A DNA stretch of 64,000 nucleotides. Source: Streptomyces sp. BA2. GTDB taxonomy: Bacteria; Actinomycetota; Actinomycetes; Streptomycetales; Streptomycetaceae. Made by a program: the position numbers and the translations under genes. The DNA lies in contig NZ_WSRO01000002.1 in assembly GCF_009769735.1 (NCBI RefSeq), forward strand, positions 3,174,001 to 3,238,000, given 5' to 3'. Below the pieces are notes generated by a model. The model saw only the letters and a program-made list of their open reading frames with translations, made no database searches and was not told where the DNA came from. This document shows, piece after piece, positions 17,790 through 25,721 of the stretch; position 1 is the stretch's first letter, and each line of letters begins with the position of its first letter.

Positions 17790-17820
17790 ACGCTAGAACC
17801 TTGGAGTGCGCTCTAAGCAA
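17790..17820 (-). promoter_or_regulatory. MerR-type promoter with 19-bp spacer and operator
   Basis: The -35 is TTGCTT (17815-17820) and the -10 is TAGCGT (17790-17795), separated by 19 bp instead of 17. The spacer holds an imperfect palindrome, read on the plus strand as CTTGGAGTGCGCTCTAAG (17800-17817). This is the classical layout for MerR activators, which shorten the effective spacing when induced. Confidence 0.8.
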
Positions 17821-17905
17821 GCAGAACCGGGAGGGAATATGTGACGTAAACAAACCCTCGGAAAAACGGAGGACGCCGCTTCATCCGGTGACTACGGTGC
17901 CGATC

Positions 17906-18394
17906 ATGAGTCTTGTGCGGCGCGCCACGCCAGAGGATGCCGAGGAACTGATCAGGCTGCGGCAGGTGATGATCGACTCGGTGTTCGCTACCGGGTCAGC
18001 GTCCGCCTCCGGGTCCGACACCGGCTGGCATGCCGAGTCCCTTCCTGTCGTCCGGGACAAACTGGCCGATCCGGACGGCGACTTCGCCGCCTTCGTCGTC
18101 GACCGGCCGGACCGGCCAGGGAAGCTTGCGGCGCTGGTGGTGGGGACCCTGGACTACCGCATCGGGCGGGCGGGCAATCCGCGGGGCGTCATCGGTTATG
18201 TGTTCAGCGTCGCCACCGATCCGGATCAGCGGCGGCGTGGGTATGCGCGGGCCTGTATGGAGGTGCTGCTCGACTGGTTCCGGGAGCGTGGTGCGGGGAG
18301 TGTCGATCTCAACGCGTCGGCGGAGGCGGAGCCGCTGTACGCCTCGCTCGGTTTCGTGCGCAAGCCCGACCCCTCGATGCGGCTGAGCCTGTAG
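17906..18394 (+). CDS. GNAT-family N-acetyltransferase
   Basis: A 162-residue acetyl-CoA-dependent acetyltransferase. The ATG at 17906 lies seven bases after TACGGT, a leaderless start. The fold is recognised by RRATPEDAEELIRLRQVM at the N-terminus, then GYVFSVATDPDQRRRGYAR, which contains the acetyl-CoA pyrophosphate loop (QRRRGYA), and LYASLGFVRKPDPSM near the end. The substrate is unknown. It is divergent from the MerR/reductase operon; the two promoters are about 75 bases apart. The IS110 element begins almost directly after its stop codon but leaves the gene intact. Confidence 0.9.
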   Translation: MSLVRRATPEDAEELIRLRQVMIDSVFATGSASASGSDTGWHAESLPVVRDKLADPDGDFAAFVVDRPDRPGKLAALVVGTLDYRIGRAGNPRGVIGYVFSVATDPDQRRRGYARACMEVLLDWFRERGAGSVDLNASAEAEPLYASLGFVRKPDPSMRLSL

Positions 18395-18402
18395 GGCGCT
18401 TA

Positions 18403-18412
18403 GACGCCTCAC
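18403..18412 (-). repeat. Ten-base match between the IS110 right end and its upstream flank
   Basis: Read on the transposase strand, GTGAGGCGTC lies 12 bases past the transposase stop and again at 19753-19762, about 100 bases before the transposase start. In IS110 elements a guide in the bridge RNA repeats the sequence of the element end, so the match fits a donor guide. It is only ten bases long in GC-rich DNA. Confidence 0.4.
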
Positions 18413-18423
18413 GAAGCTAAAAG

Positions 18424-19653
18424 TCAAGCCGCAGCGGCATGCGAGCGAGGGAACGCCGTCACTTCATCGAACAACTCGTGGTTCTTCAGGCAGTGATAGA
18501 GCTGGCCGAGGAGGCGGTTGAAGAGGTTACGGAGGGCGGATGCGTGCCAGTCTCCGTGCTCGTCGCGGCGTCGGCGGTAGTGCGCCTTGGCACCCGGAGA
18601 GCCGTTCGGGGCAGAGAAGGCCCAGAGATAGCCAGCGTGGTTGAGGCGGTCGTTCTTGATCCGTCGTCGGGTGATGCTGGACTTCTTGCCAGAGGCTCGG
18701 GTGATGGGCGAGGCGCCCGCGTAGGCCTTCAGCCCACGGGCATCGGCGAACCGGGCGTGGTCGTCTCCGATCTCGGCCAGCACCCGGGCGCCGAGCTGAG
18801 CTCCAAGACCGGGGAAGCTCAGGATCACTTCAGCGTCCGGGTGCTGAGGGAAAGCCTCTTCCACCGCCTTCGCGAGGTCATCCGCGGCGGTGCAGGCAGC
18901 TTCCAGCTGGCCGAGGAGGGCGAGCATCTGCTGGCCGAGGGCATCTTCGACGAGCGGGGGCTGGTGGGCCGAGTCGGCACGGAAAGCTTCGCGGAGCCGC
19001 TCGGCCTCGGTCTCGATGCCTCGTTTGCGGCCGGCCCGTTTGAGGGCCGCGCTGATCTGCGTGCGGCTCAGTCGTGCAGCACTGGCGGGGGTGGGGGCGA
19101 GTTTGAGGAGCTCGCGGGCCTCGGGGCGGCAGAGGCCGTTCGTCCAGGTGGCGAAGGCGTCCAAGACGGCGGGGTAGTACTCACGGAGCAGAGAACGGAG
19201 TTGGTTGGCCATCTGCTGGCGGTTCCAGGTCGCATCCTGCTGGGCGCGGGCGAGGACCGCGATAGCGCGGGCCAGGTCGCTGTCGTTGGGCAGGGGCCGG
19301 TGGGCATGCATGTCGGTCCGCAGCACATTAGCGAGGACGAGGGCGTCGCCGGGGTCGGACTTCTTGCGCGAGACGCTGTGCCGGTCACGGTATCGGGCCG
19401 CGGCCATAGGATTGATCGCGAAGACCTTCCGCTTGCCTTGCCGCAGGACCGCGACCAGCAGGCCGCGGGAGGTCTCGATCGCCACCGGGATCGGATCATC
19501 TTCAGTGTCGCCGTACTCGGCCAACAGATCCAGCAAGGTCTTGTAGCCAGCGGCGTCATCGGTGATGTGCCGCTTGGCCAGTAACTCGCCTGTGTCGTTG
19601 ACCAGGGCGAAATCGTGCGTCCTTTCCGCCCAGTCAATTCCGCAGTAGATCAA
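18424..19653 (-). CDS. IS110-family transposase (RNA-guided recombinase type)
   Basis: A 409-residue transposase. The start is TTG at 19653, with GGGAGGGG eight bases upstream. The N-terminal RuvC-like DEDD site is complete: Asp7 in CGIDWAERTHDF, Glu60 in VAIETSRGLL, and Asp100/Asp103 in KKSDPGDALVLA. The C-terminal Tnp_IS110 domain contains FPGLGAQLGARVLAEIGD and YAGASPITRASG, with the candidate nucleophile Ser about residue 315. The gene looks intact. The family works as a recombinase guided by a bridge RNA from the element's non-coding end. The insertion is about 10 bases after the GNAT stop; no flanking duplication is expected for this family. Confidence 0.95.
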   Translation of the reverse strand: MIYCGIDWAERTHDFALVNDTGELLAKRHITDDAAGYKTLLDLLAEYGDTEDDPIPVAIETSRGLLVAVLRQGKRKVFAINPMAAARYRDRHSVSRKKSDPGDALVLANVLRTDMHAHRPLPNDSDLARAIAVLARAQQDATWNRQQMANQLRSLLREYYPAVLDAFATWTNGLCRPEARELLKLAPTPASAARLSRTQISAALKRAGRKRGIETEAERLREAFRADSAHQPPLVEDALGQQMLALLGQLEAACTAADDLAKAVEEAFPQHPDAEVILSFPGLGAQLGARVLAEIGDDHARFADARGLKAYAGASPITRASGKKSSITRRRIKNDRLNHAGYLWAFSAPNGSPGAKAHYRRRRDEHGDWHASALRNLFNRLLGQLYHCLKNHELFDEVTAFPRSHAAAA

Positions 19654-19915
19654 GGTAATCCCCTCCCCATAGTGCAGGTTCTGCGCTGGTCACGAGCGCA
19701 TACGGAGCCACGCGGCGACCTAATTCCAGGACTCAACCGCTGGGGTCGGTCCGACGCCTCACTAGCCGTGTTCGTGGCACCAGCGCACCTCACGGGCCTC
19801 GGTCTATTGCGGGAGCTCAGACAGCTCAGGCGTATCGAGAGGTCACCGTGCAGTGGGCTCGCCCCACCAACACCAACGAGTGATCAAGCGAGTAGGTATT
19901 GACGCTCTATAGGTG
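19654..19915 (-). ncRNA. Candidate bridge-RNA region upstream of the IS110 transposase
   Basis: No gene is present here. IS110-group elements encode a bridge RNA of roughly 150-200 bases between their left end and the transposase, which is this position and strand. Small inverted repeats are visible, for example TGAGCT/AGCTC near 19815-19830 and a GGGGCGAGCCC stretch near 19855. The segment at 19753-19762 repeats the right-end sequence of the element. The left boundary is not resolved. Confidence 0.35.
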
Positions 19916-19929
19916 CCGAGCGTCGTCGC

Positions 19930-20102
19930 TCTGGCTAGAGGCATCGAGGCCAGGTCCAGCGGAGACGTCCGCTCGGCGCCCATAGAACATCACCGCCGAC
20001 CGTGGTGGCTGTCGTGAAGGCGCCGGGCGCCGCCAATCTGTCCGGAGGCATCAACGGCCAGGCCGACCGGAGGCGTCTCGGCCCGGCGCCCACACGACCA
20101 CC
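19930..20102. repeat. Two diverged direct repeats with conserved hairpins
   Basis: Copies at 19930-19990 and 20037-20102 share TCTG-N4-GAGGCATC, GGCCAGG and CGGCGCCCA blocks, at about 80% identity over 48 bases. Each has a short hairpin at the same place: GCGGA-GACG-TCCGC (19959-19972) and a CCG-GAG/CTCGG stem with one bulge (20067-20081). The paired bases differ between copies yet still pair, which suggests a structured RNA. The intervening DNA also has a GGCGCC-rich hairpin. The remaining region 20103-20251 holds the promoter of the serine hydrolase. Confidence 0.5.
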
Positions 20103-20238
20103 ACCACTGAGCACTGGGGACCACGCGCCGCTCTAAGCGGAGGCTTCACGAGCCCGGCTCGTACAAGGCGTCACGGCTCGCAGTAGTCGAACACCCGGGG
20201 AGATCTACCCGATGTCCCTGGGGTCCTTACGAAGGAAT

Positions 20239-20244
20239 TAGGCT
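20239..20244 (+). promoter_or_regulatory. -10 box of the serine hydrolase gene
   Basis: TAGGCT ends seven bases before the ATG at 20252, so the transcript should begin at or next to the start codon. Confidence 0.65.
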
Positions 20245-20251
20245 CGTACGC

Positions 20252-21067
20252 ATGCAGAGCCTGGCGTTGATCGAGAACTGGCCGGTCCCTACCGCTGCCG
20301 CCGCCGTCGTGCGCGCGGACGGCACGGTCGTCGGGGCGCACGGGCCCACCGGGCACCGTTTCGCGCTCGCTTCGGTCACCAAGCCGCTGGCGGCGTACGC
20401 GGTGCTTGTGGCGTACGAAGAGGGGGCGATCGAGCTCGATGAGCCCGCCGGGCCCGAGGGGTCGACCGTGCGGCATCTGCTGGCGCACACCAGCGGTCTT
20501 GCGTTCGACGAGCACCGGGTGACTGCGCCTGCCGGGACGCGGCGGCTGTATTCGAACTCGGGGTTCGAGGTGCTCGGGGATCACATCGCCAAGACGACGG
20601 ACATTCCCTTCGGGGAGTATCTGCGGCAGGCCGTGCTCGAGCCGTTGGGCATGGGGGCCACCTCGCTCGACGGAGGGGCTTCGCCCGCCAAGGACGGGGT
20701 GTCCACTGTCGATGACCTGGTGAAGTTCGCCGCGGAGGTGCAGGCGCCGCGGTTGCTTGATCCGCGGACGGTGGCCGAGGCGATGTCTGTGGCGTATCCG
20801 GGGCTGAAGGGTGTGCTTCCCGGGTACGGGCATCAGAGTCCCAACGACTGGGGGCTCGGGTTCGAGATTCGGGACTCCAAGTCGCCGCACTGGACCGGGA
20901 GTTCGTCTTCGCCGCGGACGTTTGGGCACTTCGGGCAGGCCGGGACGTTCCTCTGGGTCGATCCCGATGCGGGGGCGGCGTGTGTCGCTCTGGCGGATCG
21001 GGCGTTCGGGCCGTGGGCCGTTGAGGCGTGGCCTTCGTTCACCGATGCGGTGCTCTCCGAGCTGTAA
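20252..21067 (+). CDS. Serine hydrolase, beta-lactamase/penicillin-binding fold (class C-like)
   Basis: A 271-residue protein without a signal peptide, so probably cytoplasmic. The catalytic SxxK is SVTK (Ser41, Lys44), the second motif YxN is YSN in RRLYSNSGFEVLG, and the third (HxG/KTG equivalent) is HFGQAG near residue 225. It is shorter than true AmpC beta-lactamases and is better described as an esterase or peptidase of the Beta-lactamase (PF00144) family. The substrate is unknown. The ATG is set by the -10 TAGGCT seven bases upstream. Base use becomes less C-ending (more G-ending codons) towards the 3' half, as in several genes here. Confidence 0.9.
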   Translation: MQSLALIENWPVPTAAAAVVRADGTVVGAHGPTGHRFALASVTKPLAAYAVLVAYEEGAIELDEPAGPEGSTVRHLLAHTSGLAFDEHRVTAPAGTRRLYSNSGFEVLGDHIAKTTDIPFGEYLRQAVLEPLGMGATSLDGGASPAKDGVSTVDDLVKFAAEVQAPRLLDPRTVAEAMSVAYPGLKGVLPGYGHQSPNDWGLGFEIRDSKSPHWTGSSSSPRTFGHFGQAGTFLWVDPDAGAACVALADRAFGPWAVEAWPSFTDAVLSEL

Positions 21068-21546
21068 GGGTTCGCTCGCGCTTTGCGGGGGCCTGTCTTC
21101 AGCTGTGCCCCGCACTTGTGCGCCGTGCCCCGCGGTTGCGCGCCGTGCCCCGCAGTTGCCGCGCCGTGCCCCACAGCCTTGAGCCGTCCCCCGCAGCACG
21201 GTTGCCGCAAGGAGCGTTTCCGCAGCCCGGCGGGGGCGGGGTGCCGCCGCTGTGCCCACCCGTGCCGCCCCAGCGGCACGATTGCCCACAGCGGGGGGGG
21301 CGGACAGCCGCTCCTCGGCGTAGGCGACCCAGCAGCGGCAGCGCGGACCAAGCGGGACCCGCCCCAGCGGCACGATTGCCCACAGCGAGGGGCGCGGACA
21401 GCCGCCCCTCGGCGTAGGCGACCCAGTAGCGACAGCGCGGACCAAGCGGGACCCGCCCCAGCGGCACGATTGCCCCCACCACAGCGGGGGGGGGGCGGGC
21501 AGCCGCCCCTCGGCGTAGGCGATCCCAGCAGCGGCGGCGGCGTGAC
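21068..21546. repeat. Non-coding tandem repeats: 20-bp and 94-bp arrays
   Basis: No gene is supported in these 479 bases between the convergent hydrolase and pirin genes. Near 21100-21180 a roughly 20-bp unit (GCGCCGTGCCCCGC-type) repeats four times. From about 21268 to 21535 a 94-bp unit repeats almost three times; CAGCGGCACGATTGCCC recurs at 21271, 21365 and 21459. Each unit has inverted blocks around GGGGG runs. Open frames through it are artefacts of the repeat. Confidence 0.85.
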
Positions 21547-22212
21547 TCAGCCTCCCGCCATCTCCCACACCAGCAGCTCCGCCGCCCCTGCGCCCCCCGC
21601 CACCGCCTCCAACCCCTCCGCGGCCGTGATCCGGGCCGCGTCGCCCGGGGTCAGGTCTTCGCTGCCCATGCGGACCTCGCCCCGCACCACATGAACGTAC
21701 GCACAAGGCGCGTCCGGGATTGCCGTGCGTTCGCCTGCGGCCAGGCGCCGGACGTGGAGGAGTGCGCCCGCCGCGGGGACCGCGTACGGAGTGGAGTCCG
21801 CGATGCCGTGGACCACCTCGTAGGACGGGTCGCCGCCGGGGCTGAGCGGGGACAGCCACATCTGGACGAAGACCAAGGGGGCTGCGCCCTCGTTGCGTTC
21901 CACGTGGCGGACACCGCCTGCGGCGCTCAGGTGCTGGACGTCCCCGGGGCGCACCACCGACTCGTGGCCCGTCGTGTCGCGGTGCGTCAGTTCGCCCTCG
22001 ACCACCCAGGTCACGATCTCGGTGTGGCTGTGCGGGTGTTCGTCGAAGCCCGCACCGGGCGCGAGACGCTCTTCGTTGCAGGCCAGGATCGCGCCGAAGC
22101 GGAGGTTGTCCGGGTCGTAGTGCGGCCCGAAGGAGAAGGCGTGGAAGGTCTCGATACCGGCGGCGGGCTCCCCGCCGCGGTACCGATCGCCGGAGCGCCG
22201 TACATCAATCAC
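21547..22212 (-). CDS. Pirin-family bicupin
   Basis: A 221-residue cupin protein. The GTG at 22212 is seven bases after TAACGT on the minus strand, so a leaderless start is preferred over upstream in-frame codons. The N-terminal cupin has the metal ligands typical of pirins: FDEHPHSHTEIVTWVVEG (two His of HPHSH, then Glu), and a later His in DVQHLSAAGGVRHVE. The C-terminal cupin is less conserved. Bacterial pirins act as quercetinase-like dioxygenases or modulate pyruvate dehydrogenase and fatty acid metabolism; its place next to the fab cluster is suggestive only. Transcribed divergently from the FasR-like regulator. Confidence 0.9.
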   Translation of the reverse strand: MIDVRRSGDRYRGGEPAAGIETFHAFSFGPHYDPDNLRFGAILACNEERLAPGAGFDEHPHSHTEIVTWVVEGELTHRDTTGHESVVRPGDVQHLSAAGGVRHVERNEGAAPLVFVQMWLSPLSPGGDPSYEVVHGIADSTPYAVPAAGALLHVRRLAAGERTAIPDAPCAYVHVVRGEVRMGSEDLTPGDAARITAAEGLEAVAGGAGAAELLVWEMAGG

Positions 22213-22271
22213 ACACCCCACGTTAGACCCGGCACCGCACACCGCCGTCCCGATAAGGCAGTCTTGTCCCC

Positions 22272-23537
22272 GTGCCCGAACCCTCTGCGAACGAAGCCCG
22301 CCAGGACGCCCATCAGGCAGCCCACGAGGAAGCCGCGCGCCACGAGGAAGCCGCCCGTCAGGACGCGCACCGGAAGGCTCACGCGCACTCAGCCACGCTG
22401 AAGCGCCTGGAGCAGTCAGCCGGCAGTCTCGCGGCGCAGGCCATCGCGCGCATGGACGAGACGCTGTCCTGGTACCGGGCGATGCCCCCCGAGAACCGGT
22501 CGTGGATCGGTCTGGTCGCGCAGGCCGGTATCGCCGCGTTCACCGAGTGGTTCCGGCGTCCCGACGCTCCCCAGGCCATCTCGACCGACGTCTTCGGCAC
22601 CGCCCCGCGCGAGCTGACCAGGGCGATCACCCTGCGCCAGACCGTGGAGATGGTGCGTACGACGATCGAGGTGATGGAGTCCGCGGTCGACGAGATCGCG
22701 GCCCCGGGCGACGAGTCCGTCCTCCGCGAGGCGCTCCTCGTGTACGCCCGCGAGATCGCCTTCGCCACGGCGCAGGTCTACGCGCAGGCCGCCGAGGCAC
22801 GCGGTGCCTGGGATGCCCGGCTCGAGTCGCTGGTCGTGAACGCCGTGCTCTCCGGGGAGGCCGACGAGGGGGCGGTCAGCAGAGCCGCCGCGCTCGGCTG
22901 GAACTCCCCCGAGCACGTCTGTGTCGTCCTCGGCACCGCACCCGACGGCGACAGCGAGCTCACCGTCGAAGCCATCCGCCGCGCCGCACGCCACGCCAAG
23001 CTGCAGGTCCTGACCGGTGTGCTCGGCGACCGTCTTGTCGTCATCGCGGGCGGCAGCGACAATCCGCTGCATGTCGCCAAGGGCCTGATCGGTCCGTACG
23101 CGGCAGGGCCCGTCGTCGCCGGACCCATCGTCCCCGACCTGCTGGCCGCCACCCGGTCCGCGCAGGCCGCGGCCGCCGGGCTCAAGGCCTGCGCCGCCTG
23201 GCAGGACGCTCCGCGTCCCGTCCTGGCGGACGATCTCCTGCCGGAGCGCGCGATCGCGAGCGATCCCGCCGCGCGCGAGCAGTTGGTGGAGGAGATCTAC
23301 AGACCACTGGAGGAAGCGGGCTCCGCGCTCCTGGAGACGCTCAGCGTCTATCTGGAGCAGGCCAGCAGTCTCGAAGGTGCGGCCCGGATGCTCTTCGTTC
23401 ACCCCAACACCGTGCGCTACCGGCTGCGACGTGTGACAGACGTCACCGGCTGGTCGCCATCGGACGTACGCTCCGCATTCACGCTGCGGATCGCACTGAT
23501 CCTGGGGCGTCTGGCCGACGGAGATCTCCAACCGTAG
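22272..23537 (+). CDS. fasR: FasR-type activator of fatty acid synthesis (PucR/CdaR HTH)
   Basis: A 421-residue regulator. The GTG start gives an N-terminus rich in HEEAARHEEAARQDAH repeats. The last 60 residues form a PucR-type HTH: SSLEGAARMLFVHPNTVRYR, LRRVTDVTGW. The middle is a GGDEF-like/CdaR domain. The position directly before fabD-fabH-acpP-fabF matches S. coelicolor FasR, shown there to bind upstream of fabD and activate the operon, possibly sensing long-chain acyl-CoA. The symbol rests on synteny and the domain layout. The gap to fabD is 89 bases, so the two may also be partly co-transcribed. Confidence 0.88.
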   Translation: MPEPSANEARQDAHQAAHEEAARHEEAARQDAHRKAHAHSATLKRLEQSAGSLAAQAIARMDETLSWYRAMPPENRSWIGLVAQAGIAAFTEWFRRPDAPQAISTDVFGTAPRELTRAITLRQTVEMVRTTIEVMESAVDEIAAPGDESVLREALLVYAREIAFATAQVYAQAAEARGAWDARLESLVVNAVLSGEADEGAVSRAAALGWNSPEHVCVVLGTAPDGDSELTVEAIRRAARHAKLQVLTGVLGDRLVVIAGGSDNPLHVAKGLIGPYAAGPVVAGPIVPDLLAATRSAQAAAAGLKACAAWQDAPRPVLADDLLPERAIASDPAAREQLVEEIYRPLEEAGSALLETLSVYLEQASSLEGAARMLFVHPNTVRYRLRRVTDVTGWSPSDVRSAFTLRIALILGRLADGDLQP

Positions 23538-23559
23538 GATTTTGTCGGGCCCCTACAAT
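23534..23559 (+). promoter_or_regulatory. Candidate fabD promoter/FasR site
   Basis: An inverted repeat GTAGG-N13-CCTAC (23534-23538, 23552-23556) overlaps the fasR stop and a TACAAT -10-like box (23554-23559). It lies about 70 bases before fabD, where the FasR operator is expected. The assignment is inferred from position. Confidence 0.4.
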
Positions 23560-23626
23560 TCCCCCACCGGTTCTTCGTCCCTGTCCCCACGGGCGGCTTG
23601 TACCGTCCACAAGAGAGAGTGTGAGA

Positions 23627-24574
23627 GTGCTCGTACTCGTCGCTCCCGGCCAAGGCGCTCAGACGCCCGGCTTCCTGACCCCCTGGCTCGACCTCCCCGG
23701 TGCGGCCGACCGCATCGGCGCGTGGTCGGACGCCATCGGGCTCGACCTTGCCCACTACGGCACGCAGGCCGACGCGGACGCGATCCGCGACACCGCCGTG
23801 GCCCAGCCCCTCCTTGTGGCCGCCGGTCTGCTCTCCGCCGAGGCACTCAGTGACGCCCTCGCCGCGAACAAGCCCGGCGCGGTCGCGGGACACAGCGTCG
23901 GTGAGATCACCGCCGCCGCGTACGCGGGTGTGCTCAGCGACGAGGCCGCGCTCGGTCTCGTACGCAAGCGGGGCCTGGCCATGGCCGACGCCGCCGCGGT
24001 CACGGAGACCGGCATGGCGGCGCTGCTCGGCGGCGACCCCGAGGTCACCATCCCGCACCTGGAGAAGCTCGGCCTGACGCCGGCGAACGTGAACGGCGCG
24101 GGCCAGATCGTCGCCGCCGGCACCGCCGAGCAGATCGCGGCGCTCGCCGAGGACAAGCCCGAAGGCGTCCGCCGCGTCGTACCGTTGAAGGTGGCGGGCG
24201 CGTTCCACACGCACCACATGGCACCCGCGGTCGCCACGCTCGAGGAGGCCGCCAAGGCCCTCGACCCGGCCGACCCGAAGCTGACGTACGTCTCGAACCG
24301 CGACGGCCAGGCCGTGGCGACCGGCGCGGACGTCCTGTCCCGGCTGGTCGGCCAGGTGGCCAACCCCGTGCGCTGGGACCTGTGCATGGAGACGTTCAAG
24401 GGCCTGGGTGCCACGGCGATGATCGAGCTGTGCCCCGGCGGCACGCTGACCGGTCTCGCCAAGCGCGCCCTGCCCGGCGTGCGGACGGTGGCCCTGAAGA
24501 CACCTGACGACCTCGACGCCGCATCTGAGCTCATCGCCGACACCGCATCCGCCGCCGACGCGGCGGGTGCCTGA
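23627..24574 (+). CDS. fabD: Malonyl-CoA:ACP transacylase
   Basis: A 315-residue enzyme moving malonyl units from CoA to the acyl carrier protein, the entry step of type II fatty acid synthesis. The GTG at 23627 gives MLVLVAPGQGAQTPGF, the known N-terminus of Streptomyces FabD; another GTG two codons earlier is possible. The active-site serine is in AGHSVGEITAAAYAG. GQGAQ (oxyanion loop) and AFHTHHM (catalytic His) are present. It is the first gene of the fab operon and is followed 17 bases later by fabH. Streptomyces FabD also serves polyketide synthases. Confidence 0.96.
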   Translation: MLVLVAPGQGAQTPGFLTPWLDLPGAADRIGAWSDAIGLDLAHYGTQADADAIRDTAVAQPLLVAAGLLSAEALSDALAANKPGAVAGHSVGEITAAAYAGVLSDEAALGLVRKRGLAMADAAAVTETGMAALLGGDPEVTIPHLEKLGLTPANVNGAGQIVAAGTAEQIAALAEDKPEGVRRVVPLKVAGAFHTHHMAPAVATLEEAAKALDPADPKLTYVSNRDGQAVATGADVLSRLVGQVANPVRWDLCMETFKGLGATAMIELCPGGTLTGLAKRALPGVRTVALKTPDDLDAASELIADTASAADAAGA

Positions 24575-24591
24575 GAAGGAGCCAGGAGAGC

Positions 24592-25623
24592 ATGTCGAAG
24601 ATCAAGCCCAGTAAGGGCGCCCCGTACGCGCGCATCATGGGTGTCGGCGGCTACCGCCCGACCCGTGTCGTGCCCAACGAGGTGATCCTCGAGACGATCG
24701 ACTCCTCCGACGAGTGGATCCGCTCCCGCTCCGGCATCGCGACCCGCCACTGGGCCTCCGACGAGGAGACCGTGGCCGCGATGTCCGTCGAGGCCTCCGG
24801 CAAGGCGATCGCCGACGCGGGCATCACCCCGGAGCAGATCGGCGCGGTCGTCGTCTCGACCGTCTCGCACTTCAAGCAGACCCCGGCCATCGCGACCGAG
24901 ATCGCGGACAAGATCGGTGCGGGCAAGCCCGCCGCCTTCGACATCTCCGCCGGCTGCGCGGGCTTCGGCTACGGCCTGACGCTCGCCAAGGGCATGATCA
25001 CCGACGGTTCCGCGGAGTACGTCCTGGTCATCGGCGTCGAGCGGCTGAGCGACCTGACCGACCTGGAGGACCGCGCGACGGCCTTCCTGTTCGGTGACGG
25101 CGCGGGCGCCGTGATCGTCGGTCCGGCCAAGGAACCGCAGATCGGCCCCACCATCTGGGGCAGCGAGGGCGACAAGTCCGAGACCATCAAGCAGACCGTG
25201 GCGTGGAACGATTTCCACATCGGCGATGTCTCGAAGCTGCCGCTCGACAGTGCGGGCAAGATCAAGTTCCCTGCGATCACGCAGGAGGGCCAGGCGGTCT
25301 TCCGCTGGGCCGTGTTCGAGATGGCGAAGGTCGCCCAGCAGGCGCTGGACGCGGCCGGAATCACCGCGGACGAACTGGATGTCTTCATCCCGCACCAAGC
25401 CAACGAGCGGATCATCGACTCGATGGTGAAGACTCTGAAGCTGCCGGAACACGTCACGGTCGCCCGTGATGTGCGCACCACCGGCAACACGTCGGCTGCC
25501 TCGATTCCGCTCGCGATGGAGCGGCTTCTGGCGACCGGCGAGGCGAAGAGCGGCGACACCGCGCTCGTCATCGGCTTCGGGGCGGGTCTCGTGTACGCCG
25601 CCACGGTCGTTACCCTCCCCTAG
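24592..25623 (+). CDS. fabH: Beta-ketoacyl-ACP synthase III
   Basis: A 343-residue condensing enzyme starting fatty acid synthesis from acyl-CoA and malonyl-ACP. In Streptomyces it accepts branched starter units, which gives iso and anteiso fatty acids. The catalytic triad is visible: Cys122 in ISAGCAGFGYG, His in FIPHQANERI and Asn in TTGNTSAASIP. The ribosome site is AGGAG just before the ATG. It belongs to the fab operon, between fabD and acpP; the gap to acpP is 98 bases, leaving room for processing or an internal promoter. Confidence 0.97.
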   Translation: MSKIKPSKGAPYARIMGVGGYRPTRVVPNEVILETIDSSDEWIRSRSGIATRHWASDEETVAAMSVEASGKAIADAGITPEQIGAVVVSTVSHFKQTPAIATEIADKIGAGKPAAFDISAGCAGFGYGLTLAKGMITDGSAEYVLVIGVERLSDLTDLEDRATAFLFGDGAGAVIVGPAKEPQIGPTIWGSEGDKSETIKQTVAWNDFHIGDVSKLPLDSAGKIKFPAITQEGQAVFRWAVFEMAKVAQQALDAAGITADELDVFIPHQANERIIDSMVKTLKLPEHVTVARDVRTTGNTSAASIPLAMERLLATGEAKSGDTALVIGFGAGLVYAATVVTLP

Positions 25624-25721
25624 GCATCACGTCCGGATCATCCGGTCCGTACGGCTGTAAACCAACCTGCCGCTGCCGCGGCGGGCGCCACACCCTCTGG
25701 ATACATAGAAGGAGCGCCAAC

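Noticed and set aside
20252..21067. Calling this gene and that at 41827 antibiotic-resistance beta-lactamases
   Set aside because: The SxxK/YxN motifs are shared with many esterases and peptidases, there is no signal peptide, and the lengths do not match AmpC. A neutral serine hydrolase call is safer.
20171..21859. Long reverse frame through the serine hydrolase and tandem repeats
   Set aside because: It is made of a gene mirror plus the 94-bp repeats, whose length is close to a multiple of three (94 = 3x31+1) only across several copies; no protein family is seen.
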